DNA of 64,000 nt from MH13 sp040219355 (GTDB taxonomy: Bacteria > Pseudomonadota > Alphaproteobacteria > Rhizobiales > MH13): the NCBI GenBank assembly GCA_040219355.1, contig JAVJSN010000009.1:62001-126000 (forward strand). The letters run 5' to 3'. Positions 1 to 8,248 of the stretch are shown piece after piece. Each line of letters starts with the position of its first letter. Position 1 is the stretch's first letter. Both the position numbers and the translations under genes were made by a program. The notes below the pieces were generated by a model. It was not told the DNA's origin. It saw only the letters and a list, made by a program, of their open reading frames with translations, and ran no database searches.

Positions 1-220
1 AGGCTGGCACGATGCCGATGCGATACTCATCGGGCACACCCAAAATGGCGCGGGTCTTGTCGATAGCTTGTTTCAGCTTCGCCTTACCGATGGAGGATCT
101 GTGAGAACGACCGAGGGCTGCATCTTGCAGGCCGTCGAGGCTCCAGCCAGGGCGCTTGGCACATGGGCCGGAGGAAAAACGCGGGTTCACCGGCCGCGTG
201 CCGGGCATTGCATTGCTCAT
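1..220 (-). CDS. serC: Phosphoserine aminotransferase, N-terminal part (cut by window edge)
   Basis: Only the first 73 codons are in the window; the rest lies to the left of base 1. The protein begins MSNAMPGTRPVNPRFSSGPC and continues with AKRPGWSL and LGRSHRSSIGKAKL, the characteristic N-terminus of the alphaproteobacterial SerC type. SerC is a PLP enzyme that makes phosphoserine from 3-phosphohydroxypyruvate and glutamate in serine synthesis (family knowledge). The start at 220 is supported by GGAAGG in the loop of a hairpin just upstream, which is part of the serC leader RNA. The active-site lysine lies beyond the window, so function rests on the N-terminal match plus the leader. Confidence 0.9.
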   Translation of the reverse strand, partial: MSNAMPGTRPVNPRFSSGPCAKRPGWSLDGLQDAALGRSHRSSIGKAKLKQAIDKTRAILGVPDEYRIGIVPA

Positions 221-285
221 GATGGCTATCCTTCCAGATAGAAAGCCCTTCGTTGGGGAAGGGTGTCCCACCGCGGGCACTAAGC
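221..285 (-). ncRNA. serC leader RNA (cis-regulatory 5' UTR)
   Basis: Read on the minus strand, the 65 bases before serC hold two consecutive perfect hairpins: CCCTTC-CCCAAC-GAAGGG, then CTATC-TGGAAG-GATAG, with the Shine-Dalgarno sequence in the second loop just before the ATG. This arrangement matches the alphaproteobacterial serC motif known upstream of serC genes, which is thought to control translation or transcription in cis. A TTGACG hexamer at 300-305 could be the -35 of a promoter starting near the 5' end of the leader; its -10 is weak. The motif identity is from memory of the family and was not scored with a covariance model. Confidence 0.75.
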
Positions 286-344
286 GATGAGACAGGCGCC
301 GTCAATTGCGAAATTTCACCAACTGACCTTTGAGCCATGCTGAT

Positions 345-376
345 GCAAAAAAGCCGCTGGTGTGAACCAGCGGCTT
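345..376 (-). terminator. Rho-independent terminator after the outer-membrane protein gene
   Basis: A perfect 10-bp stem (AAGCCGCTGG at 351-360, CCAGCGGCTT at 367-376) with a 6-base loop is followed, in minus-strand orientation, by a run of six T. It lies 28 bp past the beta-barrel gene stop and separates that transcript from serC. Confidence 0.9.
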
Positions 377-403
377 GAGAGTGTGTCTGGAAGAAAGCGC
401 GGC

Positions 404-1222
404 TTAGTAGCTGTAACCGCTGCTGTGCCCGCCGCCAAAGCCACCCAGGGCATAGCGGAAGCCGAGGGTCACGTCGTGTGATGAGATGCCATTGAACAGA
501 ACTGGGCTGACGACCGTACCGCCCGTGTAGGGATCGACATCGCCGGACTCAGCGTCGCCGATGTGGAGATACCGGTATCCAAGGTCCAAGGTCAGCTGAT
601 CGTTCACTTCGAATCCAAGACCAGCATACAGTGCCCAGGCCAACGACCATTCGCCATTGTCACCTGCAAAAGCAACGCCGCCAGTCGGTGTGTTCACATC
701 GACCATGTCGTCGATCATCGTGTACGACGCACCAACACCGGCGCCAGCGTAGGGCGAGATACCGTGGTAACTGCCCAAATCCACAAAGGCGTTCGCTAGT
801 AGGACAATTTCCGATTTATCAGCGGAATAATCGTTGGTGCCGTCCCAAGTGCCATTACCGGTCGTATCGTAGCGATCGAGCCCATCGAAGGCCGTACGCA
901 TGCGATACTCGGCACTGATATCAGCGCGGAACCACTCATTGAGCTGATAACCGACCGCACCGCCGACAAGGCCGCCTGCTTCAAATTGAGCATGTAAGAC
1001 GTCAATTACCGCGGCCGTACCCAGTCGCGACGGATCGAGTTCATCAACTTCCTGATTGGTGAACCCGACATAGCCGCGCAGGTAAAGGTTCCCTCCAATC
1101 TCAAGTTCGAACTCTGGTTCGAAATCGACAATTGGCGGTGGAATGTAGTCGGCTGCAAATGCCACCCCTGAGAACAGGGTCGAGGCGAGCGCACCGATGA
1201 ACAGAGATTTGGATGTACCCAT
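404..1222 (-). CDS. Outer-membrane beta-barrel protein (Omp25/LomR-like)
   Basis: 272 residues. The start at 1222 is chosen over an upstream in-frame ATG at 1258 because AGAAGGAA lies 9 bases before it and the protein then begins with a clean signal peptide (MGTSKSLFIGALASTLFSG, cleavage after VAFA). The mature protein has alternating aromatic and polar strands typical of small 8-stranded barrels (LYLRGYVGFT, GLGFEVNDQLTLDLGYRY) and ends in ...YSY, the C-terminal aromatic expected for outer-membrane insertion. It resembles rhizobial Omp25/Omp31-like surface antigens; no specific ligand can be assigned. It is a single-gene transcript with its own terminator, and a perfect CtrA-type box lies about 90 bp upstream. 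Confidence 0.85.
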   Translation of the reverse strand: MGTSKSLFIGALASTLFSGVAFAADYIPPPIVDFEPEFELEIGGNLYLRGYVGFTNQEVDELDPSRLGTAAVIDVLHAQFEAGGLVGGAVGYQLNEWFRADISAEYRMRTAFDGLDRYDTTGNGTWDGTNDYSADKSEIVLLANAFVDLGSYHGISPYAGAGVGASYTMIDDMVDVNTPTGGVAFAGDNGEWSLAWALYAGLGFEVNDQLTLDLGYRYLHIGDAESGDVDPYTGGTVVSPVLFNGISSHDVTLGFRYALGGFGGGHSSGYSY

Positions 1223-1308
1223 CACATCATTTCCTTCTTCGCTGTCGAACGGGCTCACGCCGAAGATGGCAATGGGCCGTTTGCGAGAATGACTATGACG
1301 GGCAGAGG

Positions 1309-1324
1309 TTAAAGCAGGCTTAAC
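1309..1324. promoter_or_regulatory. CtrA-type box, TTAA-N7-TTAAC
   Basis: TTAA at 1309-1312, seven bases, then TTAAC at 1320-1324 is an exact match to the CtrA consensus and reads equally on both strands. A second copy with a 6-base spacer (TTAA 1363-1366, TTAAC 1373-1377) lies 40 bp further up, in an AT-rich tract with several more GTTAA words. Both are upstream of the outer-membrane gene starting at 1222. CtrA control is inferred. Confidence 0.6.
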
Positions 1325-1475
1325 CTTGATTTTTAACGTTAAAAATTAAAGTAAACGACTCGTTAAAGCAAGTTAACAGCGAATGAATACTTGATCAAAG
1401 CTTTGTTATGAATCGAGACAGCGCACGCTTCCTCTGGGGAAAGGCTATGCCGAAAAAATCAATTTTGTCAGAAAG

Positions 1476-2819
1476 TTAGGCAGCTTTACGCAGCGTGTCG
1501 CAAAGCTCGTCCACCAGCGTTTCAACCAGTGCCGGATCATCGCCTTCGGCCATCACACGGATCAGTGGCTCGGTTCCAGAAGGTCGGATAACAAGCCGCC
1601 CCTGGTTGCCCAAACGTTGCCTAGCCGCTTCGATGGCATCTTTAACAGAATCGCGCGCCAACGGGCTGTCACCCTTAAACTGCACATTCTTCAGGATCTG
1701 CGGCACCGGTTCAAAGCGGTTGCAAACCTCCGACACGCTGCGGTCTTCACGCGCCAAGACGGCAAGAATTTGCAGCGCTGACACCAATCCATCGCCTGTG
1801 GTGACAAAATCGGAAAGAATGATGTGGCCGGATTGCTCGCCGCCGACATTGTAGCCATTGGCGCGCATATGCTCCACCACATAGCGGTCACCCACCTGCG
1901 TGCGCACCAGACCAAGGCCCCGGCCCTCAAGGTAGCGCTCAAGCCCAAGGTTCGACATCACAGTGGCCACCACACCGGGCTGCGTCAGCCTGTTGCTGGC
2001 ACGCCAGTTTTCGGCCACAACCGCCATAAGCTGATCGCCCTGCACGATGCTTCCGCGCTCATCAACAAGCACCACCCGGTCCGCATCGCCATCAAGCGCA
2101 ATGCCGACATCAGCACGCAGTTCACGCACCTTGTCGCACAGCGCCTGCGGCTGCGTGGACCCGCAACCATCATTGATGTTCATGCCATCGGGTTGATTGC
2201 CAATGGTGATCACCTCGGCGCCCAGCTCCCAAAGCACCGCAGGTGCCACTTTATAGGCAGCGCCATTGGCGCAATCGAGCACCACGCGCAGGCCAGAAAG
2301 GCTCATAGACCGCGGCAGCGTACGCTTGGCAAACTCGATGTAGCGGGCCTGCTCACCGTCAAGGCGTTTGGCCCGGCCGATATGCGCCGGACCCGCCAAC
2401 AACTCCTCAACCGGCGCCTCCATCAGCGCTTCGATCTCAAGCTCGATCTCGTCGGAAAGCTTGTAGCCATCAGGGCCGAAGAGTTTGATGCCATTGTCAT
2501 GAAAGGCATTGTGTGAGGCCGAAATCATCACACCCAGATCGCAGCGCAGAGACCGTGTCAGCATCGCCACGGCTGGCGTCGGCATCGGACCAACCAAAAA
2601 CACATCCATGCCGACGGAGGTGAAGCCGGCGACCAGCGCGTTCTCAATCATGTAGCCCGAAAGGCGTGTGTCTTTGCCGATGATCACCCGGTGGCGGTGT
2701 CCGCCATTGGTGAAGAGCTTGCCCGCCGCCATACCAACCTGCATGGCAACGCCCGCTGTCATCGTGCCCGTATTGGCCCGCCCGCGAATACCATCGGTTC
2801 CAAAATAACGCCGTACCAC
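1476..2819 (-). CDS. glmM: Phosphoglucosamine mutase
   Basis: 447 residues, the normal family length. GlmM interconverts glucosamine-6-phosphate and glucosamine-1-phosphate, feeding UDP-GlcNAc for peptidoglycan and LPS. The N-terminal RYFGTDGIRG, the active-site serine loop MISASHN, the metal-binding DGDADR and the phosphate-binding RPSGTEP near the end are all intact. The start is GTG (VVRRYFGT..., read as Met) with AAGGGG seven bases upstream. It lies downstream of ftsH on the same strand, but the ftsH terminator falls between them, so it probably has its own promoter in the 200-bp gap, where a perfect 12-bp palindrome (2869-2880) is found. Confidence 0.97.
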   Translation of the reverse strand: MVRRYFGTDGIRGRANTGTMTAGVAMQVGMAAGKLFTNGGHRHRVIIGKDTRLSGYMIENALVAGFTSVGMDVFLVGPMPTPAVAMLTRSLRCDLGVMISASHNAFHDNGIKLFGPDGYKLSDEIELEIEALMEAPVEELLAGPAHIGRAKRLDGEQARYIEFAKRTLPRSMSLSGLRVVLDCANGAAYKVAPAVLWELGAEVITIGNQPDGMNINDGCGSTQPQALCDKVRELRADVGIALDGDADRVVLVDERGSIVQGDQLMAVVAENWRASNRLTQPGVVATVMSNLGLERYLEGRGLGLVRTQVGDRYVVEHMRANGYNVGGEQSGHIILSDFVTTGDGLVSALQILAVLAREDRSVSEVCNRFEPVPQILKNVQFKGDSPLARDSVKDAIEAARQRLGNQGRLVIRPSGTEPLIRVMAEGDDPALVETLVDELCDTLRKAA

Positions 2820-2868
2820 TGCTCAACCCCTTACAACCCTGGGCAACAACCAACACCCCACCCTAGCG

Positions 2869-2880
2869 TTTGGCGCCAAA
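2869..2880. promoter_or_regulatory. Perfect 12-bp palindrome upstream of glmM
   Basis: TTTGGCGCCAAA is fully self-complementary and lies 50 bp before the glmM GTG start, in a gap where a promoter is expected. It could be a repressor operator; no known regulator is assigned. Confidence 0.35.
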
Positions 2881-3018
2881 CATCGTGTTAGCGCAAGCGT
2901 TTCGGGCATCAAAGATCGTGACCAAGCTTTACAGATTGCAAACAGGCTTAACGTGCGGGGCAACCTAGGAACAGCCCCAAATAAGTAGGCTCACAACCAA
3001 AGAGCACATTGCCAGACG

Positions 3019-3050
3019 CAAAAGACCCCAGTGCTTTGCACCGGGGTCTT
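3019..3050 (-). terminator. Rho-independent terminator after ftsH
   Basis: In minus-strand sense an AAGACCCC stem, a GC-rich upper part (GGTGC/GCACT) and GGGGTCTT are followed by TT. The T-run is short, so it may be partly leaky into glmM. Confidence 0.75.
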
Positions 3051-3076
3051 CAAATTTTTGGCTGTAGGAACCCCGC

Positions 3077-5008
3077 TTAGCTAGGCTGCGGCTCCATATC
3101 GCCGACATCAGGCTCATCACCCTTGTCGGTTGGCTTATGGCCAGCGCTTGGCACGGCAGACCCGCGCGAACGTGTTGGGGTATCATCGATATCCTCACGC
3201 ACTGGCGGTTTGCCATCCAACAGCGCTTTGATTTCATCACCGGACAGCGTCTCATACTCCAACAAGCCGTTGGCAATGATGTGAAGCTGATCGATATTGT
3301 CCAGCGTGATCTTCTTGGCGGTTTGGTAGCCCTGCTCGACGAAGGCTTTTATCTCTTCATCGACAATCTGCTGGGTCGCTTCAGACACAGATTGATTCTG
3401 CGCCACCGAGTGACCCAGGAACACCTCTTGCTGGTTCTCGCCATAAAGCAGCGGACCCAGCTTGTCGGACATGCCGAACTGCGTCGCCATCGCTTTGGCA
3501 AGTTTGGTCGCCATCTGGATGTCACCCGACGCGCCTGAGGTAACTTTGTCGTAGCCGAAGATTTCTTCTTCGGCGACGCGTCCACCCATCGCCACTGCCA
3601 AATCGGCATAGCATTTCGCGCGCGTCAGCGAGACCTGATCCTTCTCGGGCAAGCGCATCACCATACCCAGTGCACGACCGCGCGGAATAATGGTGGCTTT
3701 ATGGATCGGATCAGAGGCTGGCATGTGCAAGGCGACCAGAGCGTGACCAGCCTCGTGATAGGCGGTCAGCTTCTTTTCTTCCTCGGACATGACAAGCGTG
3801 CGGCGCTCCGCACCCATCATTACCTTGTCCTTGGCATCCTCAAACTCACTCATCGTGACCAGCCGCTTACCGCGACGCGCCGCAAGAAGTGCAGCCTCGT
3901 TAACGAGGTTCATCAAATCAGCACCAGAGAAGCCCGGCGTACCACGCGCCAGCACTTTCAAATCCACATCCGGTGCAAGCGGCACGTTGCGCACATGCAC
4001 TTTGAGGATCTTTTCACGGCCAACAATGTCCGGGTTCGGCACAACAATCTGACGATCGAAACGGCCCGGGCGTAGCAAGGCAGGGTCAAGCACATCGGGG
4101 CGGTTGGTCGCCGCGATGATGATCACACCCTCATTGGCCTCAAAGCCATCCATCTCAACCAGCAACTGGTTCAGCGTCTGCTCGCGTTCGTCATTGCCGC
4201 CGCCAAGACCGGCCCCACGATGACGACCGACCGCATCGATCTCATCAATAAAGATGATGCAGGGCGAGTTTTTCTTGGCCTGCTCGAACATGTCGCGCAC
4301 GCGAGATGCACCAACACCAACGAACATTTCCACGAAGTCCGAACCAGAAATGGTGAAGAACGGCACATTGGCTTCGCCAGCGACCGCACGTGCCGTCAGC
4401 GTTTTACCCGTTCCTGGAGGACCGACGAGCAAAACGCCACGGGGAATGCGACCACCCAAGCGTTGAAATTTTTGTGGGTCGCGAAGAAACTCAACGATCT
4501 CTTCCAAATCTTCCTTGGCTTCATCGATACCGGCAACATCATCAAACGTCACCTTGCCGTGCGCTTCGGTCAGAAGCTTGGCCTTCGATTTGCCGAAACC
4601 CATAGCCTTGCCGCCAGCACCACCTTGCATCTGGCGCATGAAGTAAATCCAAACGGCAATCAGAAGCAGCATCGGGCCAAACGAAATCAGCACCGAGAAA
4701 AGCGAGAAACCTTCATCGATCGGGCGTGCACTGATGCGTACACCAGCATTGGAGAGGTCTTGCACCAGGTTTGGATCATTCGGCGCAAAGGTCTGGAACT
4801 GGCTGCCATCGGTATAGGCACCAGAAATCTGCTGACCCATGATCGTGACATCGCGAATGCGACCATTGGCAACTTCAGAAAGGAACTGTGAGTAGGCAAT
4901 GTCCGTCCCACCACTTTGCTGGGTCGGACCAGAGAACATATTGAACAGCGCCACCAGCAGCAGGCCGATCACCACCCACAGGGCAAAATTACGGAAGTTG
5001 GAGTTCAT
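3077..5008 (-). CDS. ftsH: ATP-dependent zinc metalloprotease FtsH
   Basis: 643 residues. A membrane-anchored AAA+ protease that degrades misassembled membrane proteins and short-lived regulators. It starts with MNSNFRNFALWVVIGLLL, whose first membrane helix is followed by a periplasmic domain and a second helix (FGPMLLLIAVWIYFMRQM). Then come Walker A GPPGTGKT, Walker B IIFIDEIDA, the second-region homology ALLRPGRFDRQ, and the zinc motif HEAGH near residue 420. The start at 5008 is preferred to an upstream in-frame ATG at 5071 because the membrane helix then sits at the very N-terminus as in the family. It follows tilS, as is usual in alphaproteobacteria. Confidence 0.97.
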   Translation of the reverse strand: MNSNFRNFALWVVIGLLLVALFNMFSGPTQQSGGTDIAYSQFLSEVANGRIRDVTIMGQQISGAYTDGSQFQTFAPNDPNLVQDLSNAGVRISARPIDEGFSLFSVLISFGPMLLLIAVWIYFMRQMQGGAGGKAMGFGKSKAKLLTEAHGKVTFDDVAGIDEAKEDLEEIVEFLRDPQKFQRLGGRIPRGVLLVGPPGTGKTLTARAVAGEANVPFFTISGSDFVEMFVGVGASRVRDMFEQAKKNSPCIIFIDEIDAVGRHRGAGLGGGNDEREQTLNQLLVEMDGFEANEGVIIIAATNRPDVLDPALLRPGRFDRQIVVPNPDIVGREKILKVHVRNVPLAPDVDLKVLARGTPGFSGADLMNLVNEAALLAARRGKRLVTMSEFEDAKDKVMMGAERRTLVMSEEEKKLTAYHEAGHALVALHMPASDPIHKATIIPRGRALGMVMRLPEKDQVSLTRAKCYADLAVAMGGRVAEEEIFGYDKVTSGASGDIQMATKLAKAMATQFGMSDKLGPLLYGENQQEVFLGHSVAQNQSVSEATQQIVDEEIKAFVEQGYQTAKKITLDNIDQLHIIANGLLEYETLSGDEIKALLDGKPPVREDIDDTPTRSRGSAVPSAGHKPTDKGDEPDVGDMEPQPS

Positions 5009-5188
5009 AAAAGGTCCAATCCTAGACAGGAAAAGCGTTTTGGGTCGGCCATAGGTGCGGCGCAAAATCACCCGTTACGATGGAAGATAGGTTCCTAAGG
5101 CCCGATTGCCAAGGAAAGAGCAGCGAATCGCGACAAGATTCCACACAATGCGGTTAAGGGGCGGAATTATTTTGACATCTATGGCTCT

Positions 5189-6526
5189 TCAAGCCTCCGG
5201 AACACGCTTCAAGGCCCCTAGAAAAACGGTGCCGGCCTCGCGGCAGGCCTCCTTAGTCACCCCACCCACCGTGGCGACAACCTCTTCATCGCGTTGCGCA
5301 ACTGGTAGGCTGGCAAGAAGCTGCTTGCTTGGCCGGTCGCCATCAAACACCGGGTCTGGATCGGTTGATTGCCACGCCCGGATCGTGAGGCGTTCCGCGC
5401 TCCAGTTCCATACCTCAAAGCGACCATCCCATTGACCGTTCTCGCCTGGCTCAATGTCCAACTGCGGGAACCCTGCGCGACCAGCTTCGGCATAGGCCGA
5501 CAGGTGCTCAGACGCGATCCCACTCTGCCATTCCAGAACCGCGCCCCCACCAACCCACTTGCCCTTAGGCTCATTGGCGATGCGCCGCGCCAACGCCACC
5601 ATGCGCCCCAAACCGAAAGCCAAATTACGGTTGGTTGGGGAGGGTGTGGGATTGCGGGCCACAGCATCAAGCGCCAGGCGTAGAAACCGCGCTTGAACCA
5701 CCAGGGGCTGGGCGCACAACGCGACATTGCCTTCGACGAAACCATGGGTTGCCCCGCCGATGCTGGCAAATAGCTGCTGAGCGTAGTGGTCCAGAGCTTC
5801 GTTTTCCAGCTCTGCGATATGCGCCGTCTCTGCCAGGCCATCAGCTACGCGTCTTGTCCCATCAGGTGTCGGTGCGTCGGCAAGCCAGTTGCGAAACCGC
5901 ACGCGCGTATAGCTTTCATCGGCGTTGGAAGGGTCTCGGGTCGGTTGCCACGCTGTTCCGTGCAAAGCGCGATGGAGCTCCGCGCGTGGCCAATCCAAAA
6001 ACGGGCGAACAACACGGGCGCCCTGCAAGCGCGTCTCAGGGCGAATGCCCGCCAACCCTTCGCACCCGGTGCCACGCGCGGCACGCATCAGCAGCGTCTC
6101 GGCCTGATCGTCGGCGGTGTGTGCTGTCAAAATCACCGCCCCGGTTTTCGCCGCTGTGCGCGACAAGGCCCCATAGCGCTCTGTGCGCGCCCAGTCTTGA
6201 GCATTTCTGGCGAAGGGTTTGCGACCAAGTTTGGTCACCTGGAAGGGGACGCCCAGCTCGGCACAAACCTCGCCCACCATCTTGGCTTCCTGCGCTGCTT
6301 CTGGACGCAAGCCATGGTCGATTGTTTGCACGGTCAACGCGGCAGCCAGCAATCCCGCATCGCGCAGCTTTGACAAACCAACAAGCATGGCAAGAGAATC
6401 CGACCCGCCGGAAACAGCAAGCAAAAGCGATGAATGCCCATATAGCTCTAGGCCAACGGCACGCCAAGCGTCATTGATGGAATCGTCAGTTGTGTCAGAA
6501 GATGTTTCAGTCGGCGTGTCTAACAC
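5189..6526 (-). CDS. tilS: tRNA(Ile)-lysidine synthase
   Basis: 445 residues. TilS ligates lysine to C34 of the CAU-anticodon isoleucine tRNA so that it reads AUA; it is normally essential. The PP-loop ATP-pyrophosphatase motif SGGSDS is at about residues 40-45, with DHGLRPEA and HTADDQAETLLMR further on, all diagnostic. The C-terminal half is poorly conserved, as usual in the family. The start is GTG at 6526, overlapping the cpoB stop by seven bases, so the two are translationally coupled. Confidence 0.95.
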   Translation of the reverse strand: MLDTPTETSSDTTDDSINDAWRAVGLELYGHSSLLLAVSGGSDSLAMLVGLSKLRDAGLLAAALTVQTIDHGLRPEAAQEAKMVGEVCAELGVPFQVTKLGRKPFARNAQDWARTERYGALSRTAAKTGAVILTAHTADDQAETLLMRAARGTGCEGLAGIRPETRLQGARVVRPFLDWPRAELHRALHGTAWQPTRDPSNADESYTRVRFRNWLADAPTPDGTRRVADGLAETAHIAELENEALDHYAQQLFASIGGATHGFVEGNVALCAQPLVVQARFLRLALDAVARNPTPSPTNRNLAFGLGRMVALARRIANEPKGKWVGGGAVLEWQSGIASEHLSAYAEAGRAGFPQLDIEPGENGQWDGRFEVWNWSAERLTIRAWQSTDPDPVFDGDRPSKQLLASLPVAQRDEEVVATVGGVTKEACREAGTVFLGALKRVPEA

Positions 6527-7596
6527 CCAGCAAGGCCCTGCTCTGTGCGTGCGGTATCCAGCACGATTTGCGGCGCGCGCGGGTAGTCGGACAGCAGCTT
6601 GGTGAACGTCGCACAGGCTTGTTGTTGGGCGCCGAGGCGCTCCAGGCTCATTGCCAGTTTTAGCAGGGCATCAGGCACCTTCACGTCTTCCGGGTAATTG
6701 TTGAAGACCGCCAAAAACTGCTCTGCGGCTGGCGTGTAAGCGCCCATGGCAAAATGCGATTCTCCGAGCCAGAAATGCGCGTTCGGGCGCAGCCGATCCT
6801 CCGGATAGAGATCAATAAAATCTGAGAAAGTCGAGACAGCCTGGCCATAATCGCCGCGCAGCACATGATCATAGCCCAGCTCGTAAACGTCGTTGGGGCT
6901 AAGGCTCTCCAGCGGATCAATGCTTGCTACAGCTCCACTCAGAGGCTGCTGCGGACGCACGTCTGGTGCTGCGTTCAGCGTCAACGAGGAGAGATCAAGC
7001 GGCCCATTGGGATCGCCGATGGTCGCGCCAACTGCTTGACCATCCTGCCCGACGCTCAGCGTGCCCAGATCACGCGCAGGATCTCCGCGCTCGCGCGCCA
7101 ACAGCACGTCACGCAATTGCGCATCCGTTGCCCCGCCGTCACCGGCACTGCTGTCGACGGCGCCACGCTCCATTGGCATGCCTGAGCCATCATTGATGCC
7201 ATTGCCTTCCAATTCACGCAGGCGAAACTCGGTGTCTTCGCGCGCCCGCGTCAGCTCATCCTGCAACTGGCGCATTTGAAACATTAGCTGTTCCATCTGA
7301 CCAACCAGATTGCGCAACTCGCCTTCCAGGCGGTCCACACGAATGTTGGTTTGGGCCTCGGCTGCGGGATTGGACTGCGCCAAAAACGTGCCCGTCGTGC
7401 CAGTACCTGGCGCCAGCGTTTGTACACCACTATTGGGCGCAAGGGTCTGAGCACCCGCGCCGCCAACATTACCCGGCGGCAACGGAATTTGCTGCCCCGG
7501 AGCGACCTGCGCAAATGCAGGCCCGGCCAAAACACTGGTGAGAAGAACCGGTGCGATCCAGCGAGACACGCGGAAAAGAGGTGAAAGGAGGGCCAT
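6520..7596 (-). CDS. cpoB: Tol-Pal coordinator CpoB (YbgF)
   Basis: 358 residues from the start at 7596, chosen because GGGAT precedes it and it gives a regular signal peptide (MALLSPLFRVSRWIAPVLL, cleavage after AFA). The mature protein has a coiled-coil stretch (VDRLEGELRNLVGQMEQL), a variable middle, and a C-terminal run of TPR units (YELGYDHVLRGDYGQA..., FWLGESHFAMGAYTPA...). CpoB links peptidoglycan synthesis with Tol-Pal driven outer-membrane constriction (family knowledge). An upstream TTG at 7629 would add 11 residues and is less likely. It is separated from pal by an opposite-strand gene, so unlike in E. coli it is not directly behind pal. Confidence 0.92.
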   Translation of the reverse strand: MALLSPLFRVSRWIAPVLLTSVLAGPAFAQVAPGQQIPLPPGNVGGAGAQTLAPNSGVQTLAPGTGTTGTFLAQSNPAAEAQTNIRVDRLEGELRNLVGQMEQLMFQMRQLQDELTRAREDTEFRLRELEGNGINDGSGMPMERGAVDSSAGDGGATDAQLRDVLLARERGDPARDLGTLSVGQDGQAVGATIGDPNGPLDLSSLTLNAAPDVRPQQPLSGAVASIDPLESLSPNDVYELGYDHVLRGDYGQAVSTFSDFIDLYPEDRLRPNAHFWLGESHFAMGAYTPAAEQFLAVFNNYPEDVKVPDALLKLAMSLERLGAQQQACATFTKLLSDYPRAPQIVLDTARTEQGLAGC

Positions 7597-7771
7597 CAAC
7601 AATCCCATAGCAAAACCAACTGCGGCCAATCTGGCCTGTTGTTACGAAGCTTTCCACCCAAAGGCGGCAAATATGAGGAAAATGAGGAAGGCGCGCTTAG
7701 CAAGCCGTGGCTGTCATGCCTGTGTCACACAGCAGCCCGACAACCAACGCCTATCCGCGAAAGGTCATATC

Positions 7772-8062
7772 ATGGCGACCTATCAAACAATCTTGATCGA
7801 CGGACGTACCGGCGGCGAAGGCCGTTACAAGTTCACCGCCCCGGACGATTTGATGGAGCGAACCCCGGTTCGGGCGATGCGCGCCTTCATGGAATCGGTG
7901 GAAGCCAAAGAAGTGCTCCAAGGCCATCAGGATTACGAGATCAACGCTGCGATTAAGAGCCCGCACCATGAAGTGATCACCACGTTGGGCGTGTTGCATC
8001 TGACCAATGGCGATCAGGCTCCGTTTATGGCGATGATTTCACCGCAGGACTTTCACACCTAG
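7772..8062 (+). CDS. Conserved-looking small protein of unknown function
   Basis: 96 residues, starting MATYQTILIDGRTGGEGRY with AAAGG seven bases before the ATG. It lies alone on the plus strand between the pal and cpoB genes. The sequence is soluble and mixed alpha/beta (DLMERTPVRAMRAFMESVEA, HHEVITTLGVLHLTNGDQ), with no signal peptide, membrane segment or known catalytic motif. I do not recognise the family. Codon use looks like the neighbours, and a shared bidirectional terminator at 8201-8224 closes it against pal, so it is probably a real gene. Confidence 0.75.
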   Translation: MATYQTILIDGRTGGEGRYKFTAPDDLMERTPVRAMRAFMESVEAKEVLQGHQDYEINAAIKSPHHEVITTLGVLHLTNGDQAPFMAMISPQDFHT

Positions 8063-8072
8063 GTCACCCACC

Positions 8073-8180
8073 AACAGTCCGCCTGCCATGCGGACGGTCC
8101 GCATCCCGTCCGCCTCAGTCTGCTTGCCGTCCGCCTTTGGTCCGCCTGTCGTCTGCATGGTTTGGCAGACGGTCTGCTTC
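8073..8180. repeat. Degenerate GTCCGCCT-type short repeats
   Basis: Within about 100 bp after the orphan gene the octamer GTCCGCCT occurs four times, with variants (GTCCGCAT, GTCTGCTT, GTCTGCAT) and reverse-complement forms (ATGCGGAC, GGCAGACGGTCTGC). Copies are irregularly spaced by a few bases. The tract ends just before the pal terminator. Confidence 0.7.
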
Positions 8181-8200
8181 AAAAACGCACCAAAACGCAA

Positions 8201-8224
8201 AAAGCCGGGCACGTGCCCGGCTTT
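8201..8224. terminator. Bidirectional terminator between the orphan gene and pal
   Basis: A 24-base perfect palindrome (AAAGCCGGGCAC at 8201-8212, then its complement) with A residues on the left and TTT on the right. It can stop transcription from both the plus-strand gene ending at 8062 and the minus-strand pal ending at 8249. Confidence 0.85.
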
Positions 8225-8248
8225 CCAACATGGGTATGATGAAGACTA

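Noticed and set aside
1824..2516. A 230-codon plus-strand frame across glmM
   Set aside because: Antisense to an intact glmM with all motifs; codon pattern belongs to the minus strand.
8073..8180. CRISPR-like repeat array
   Set aside because: Units are 8 bp, irregularly spaced and in both orientations; no cas genes nearby.
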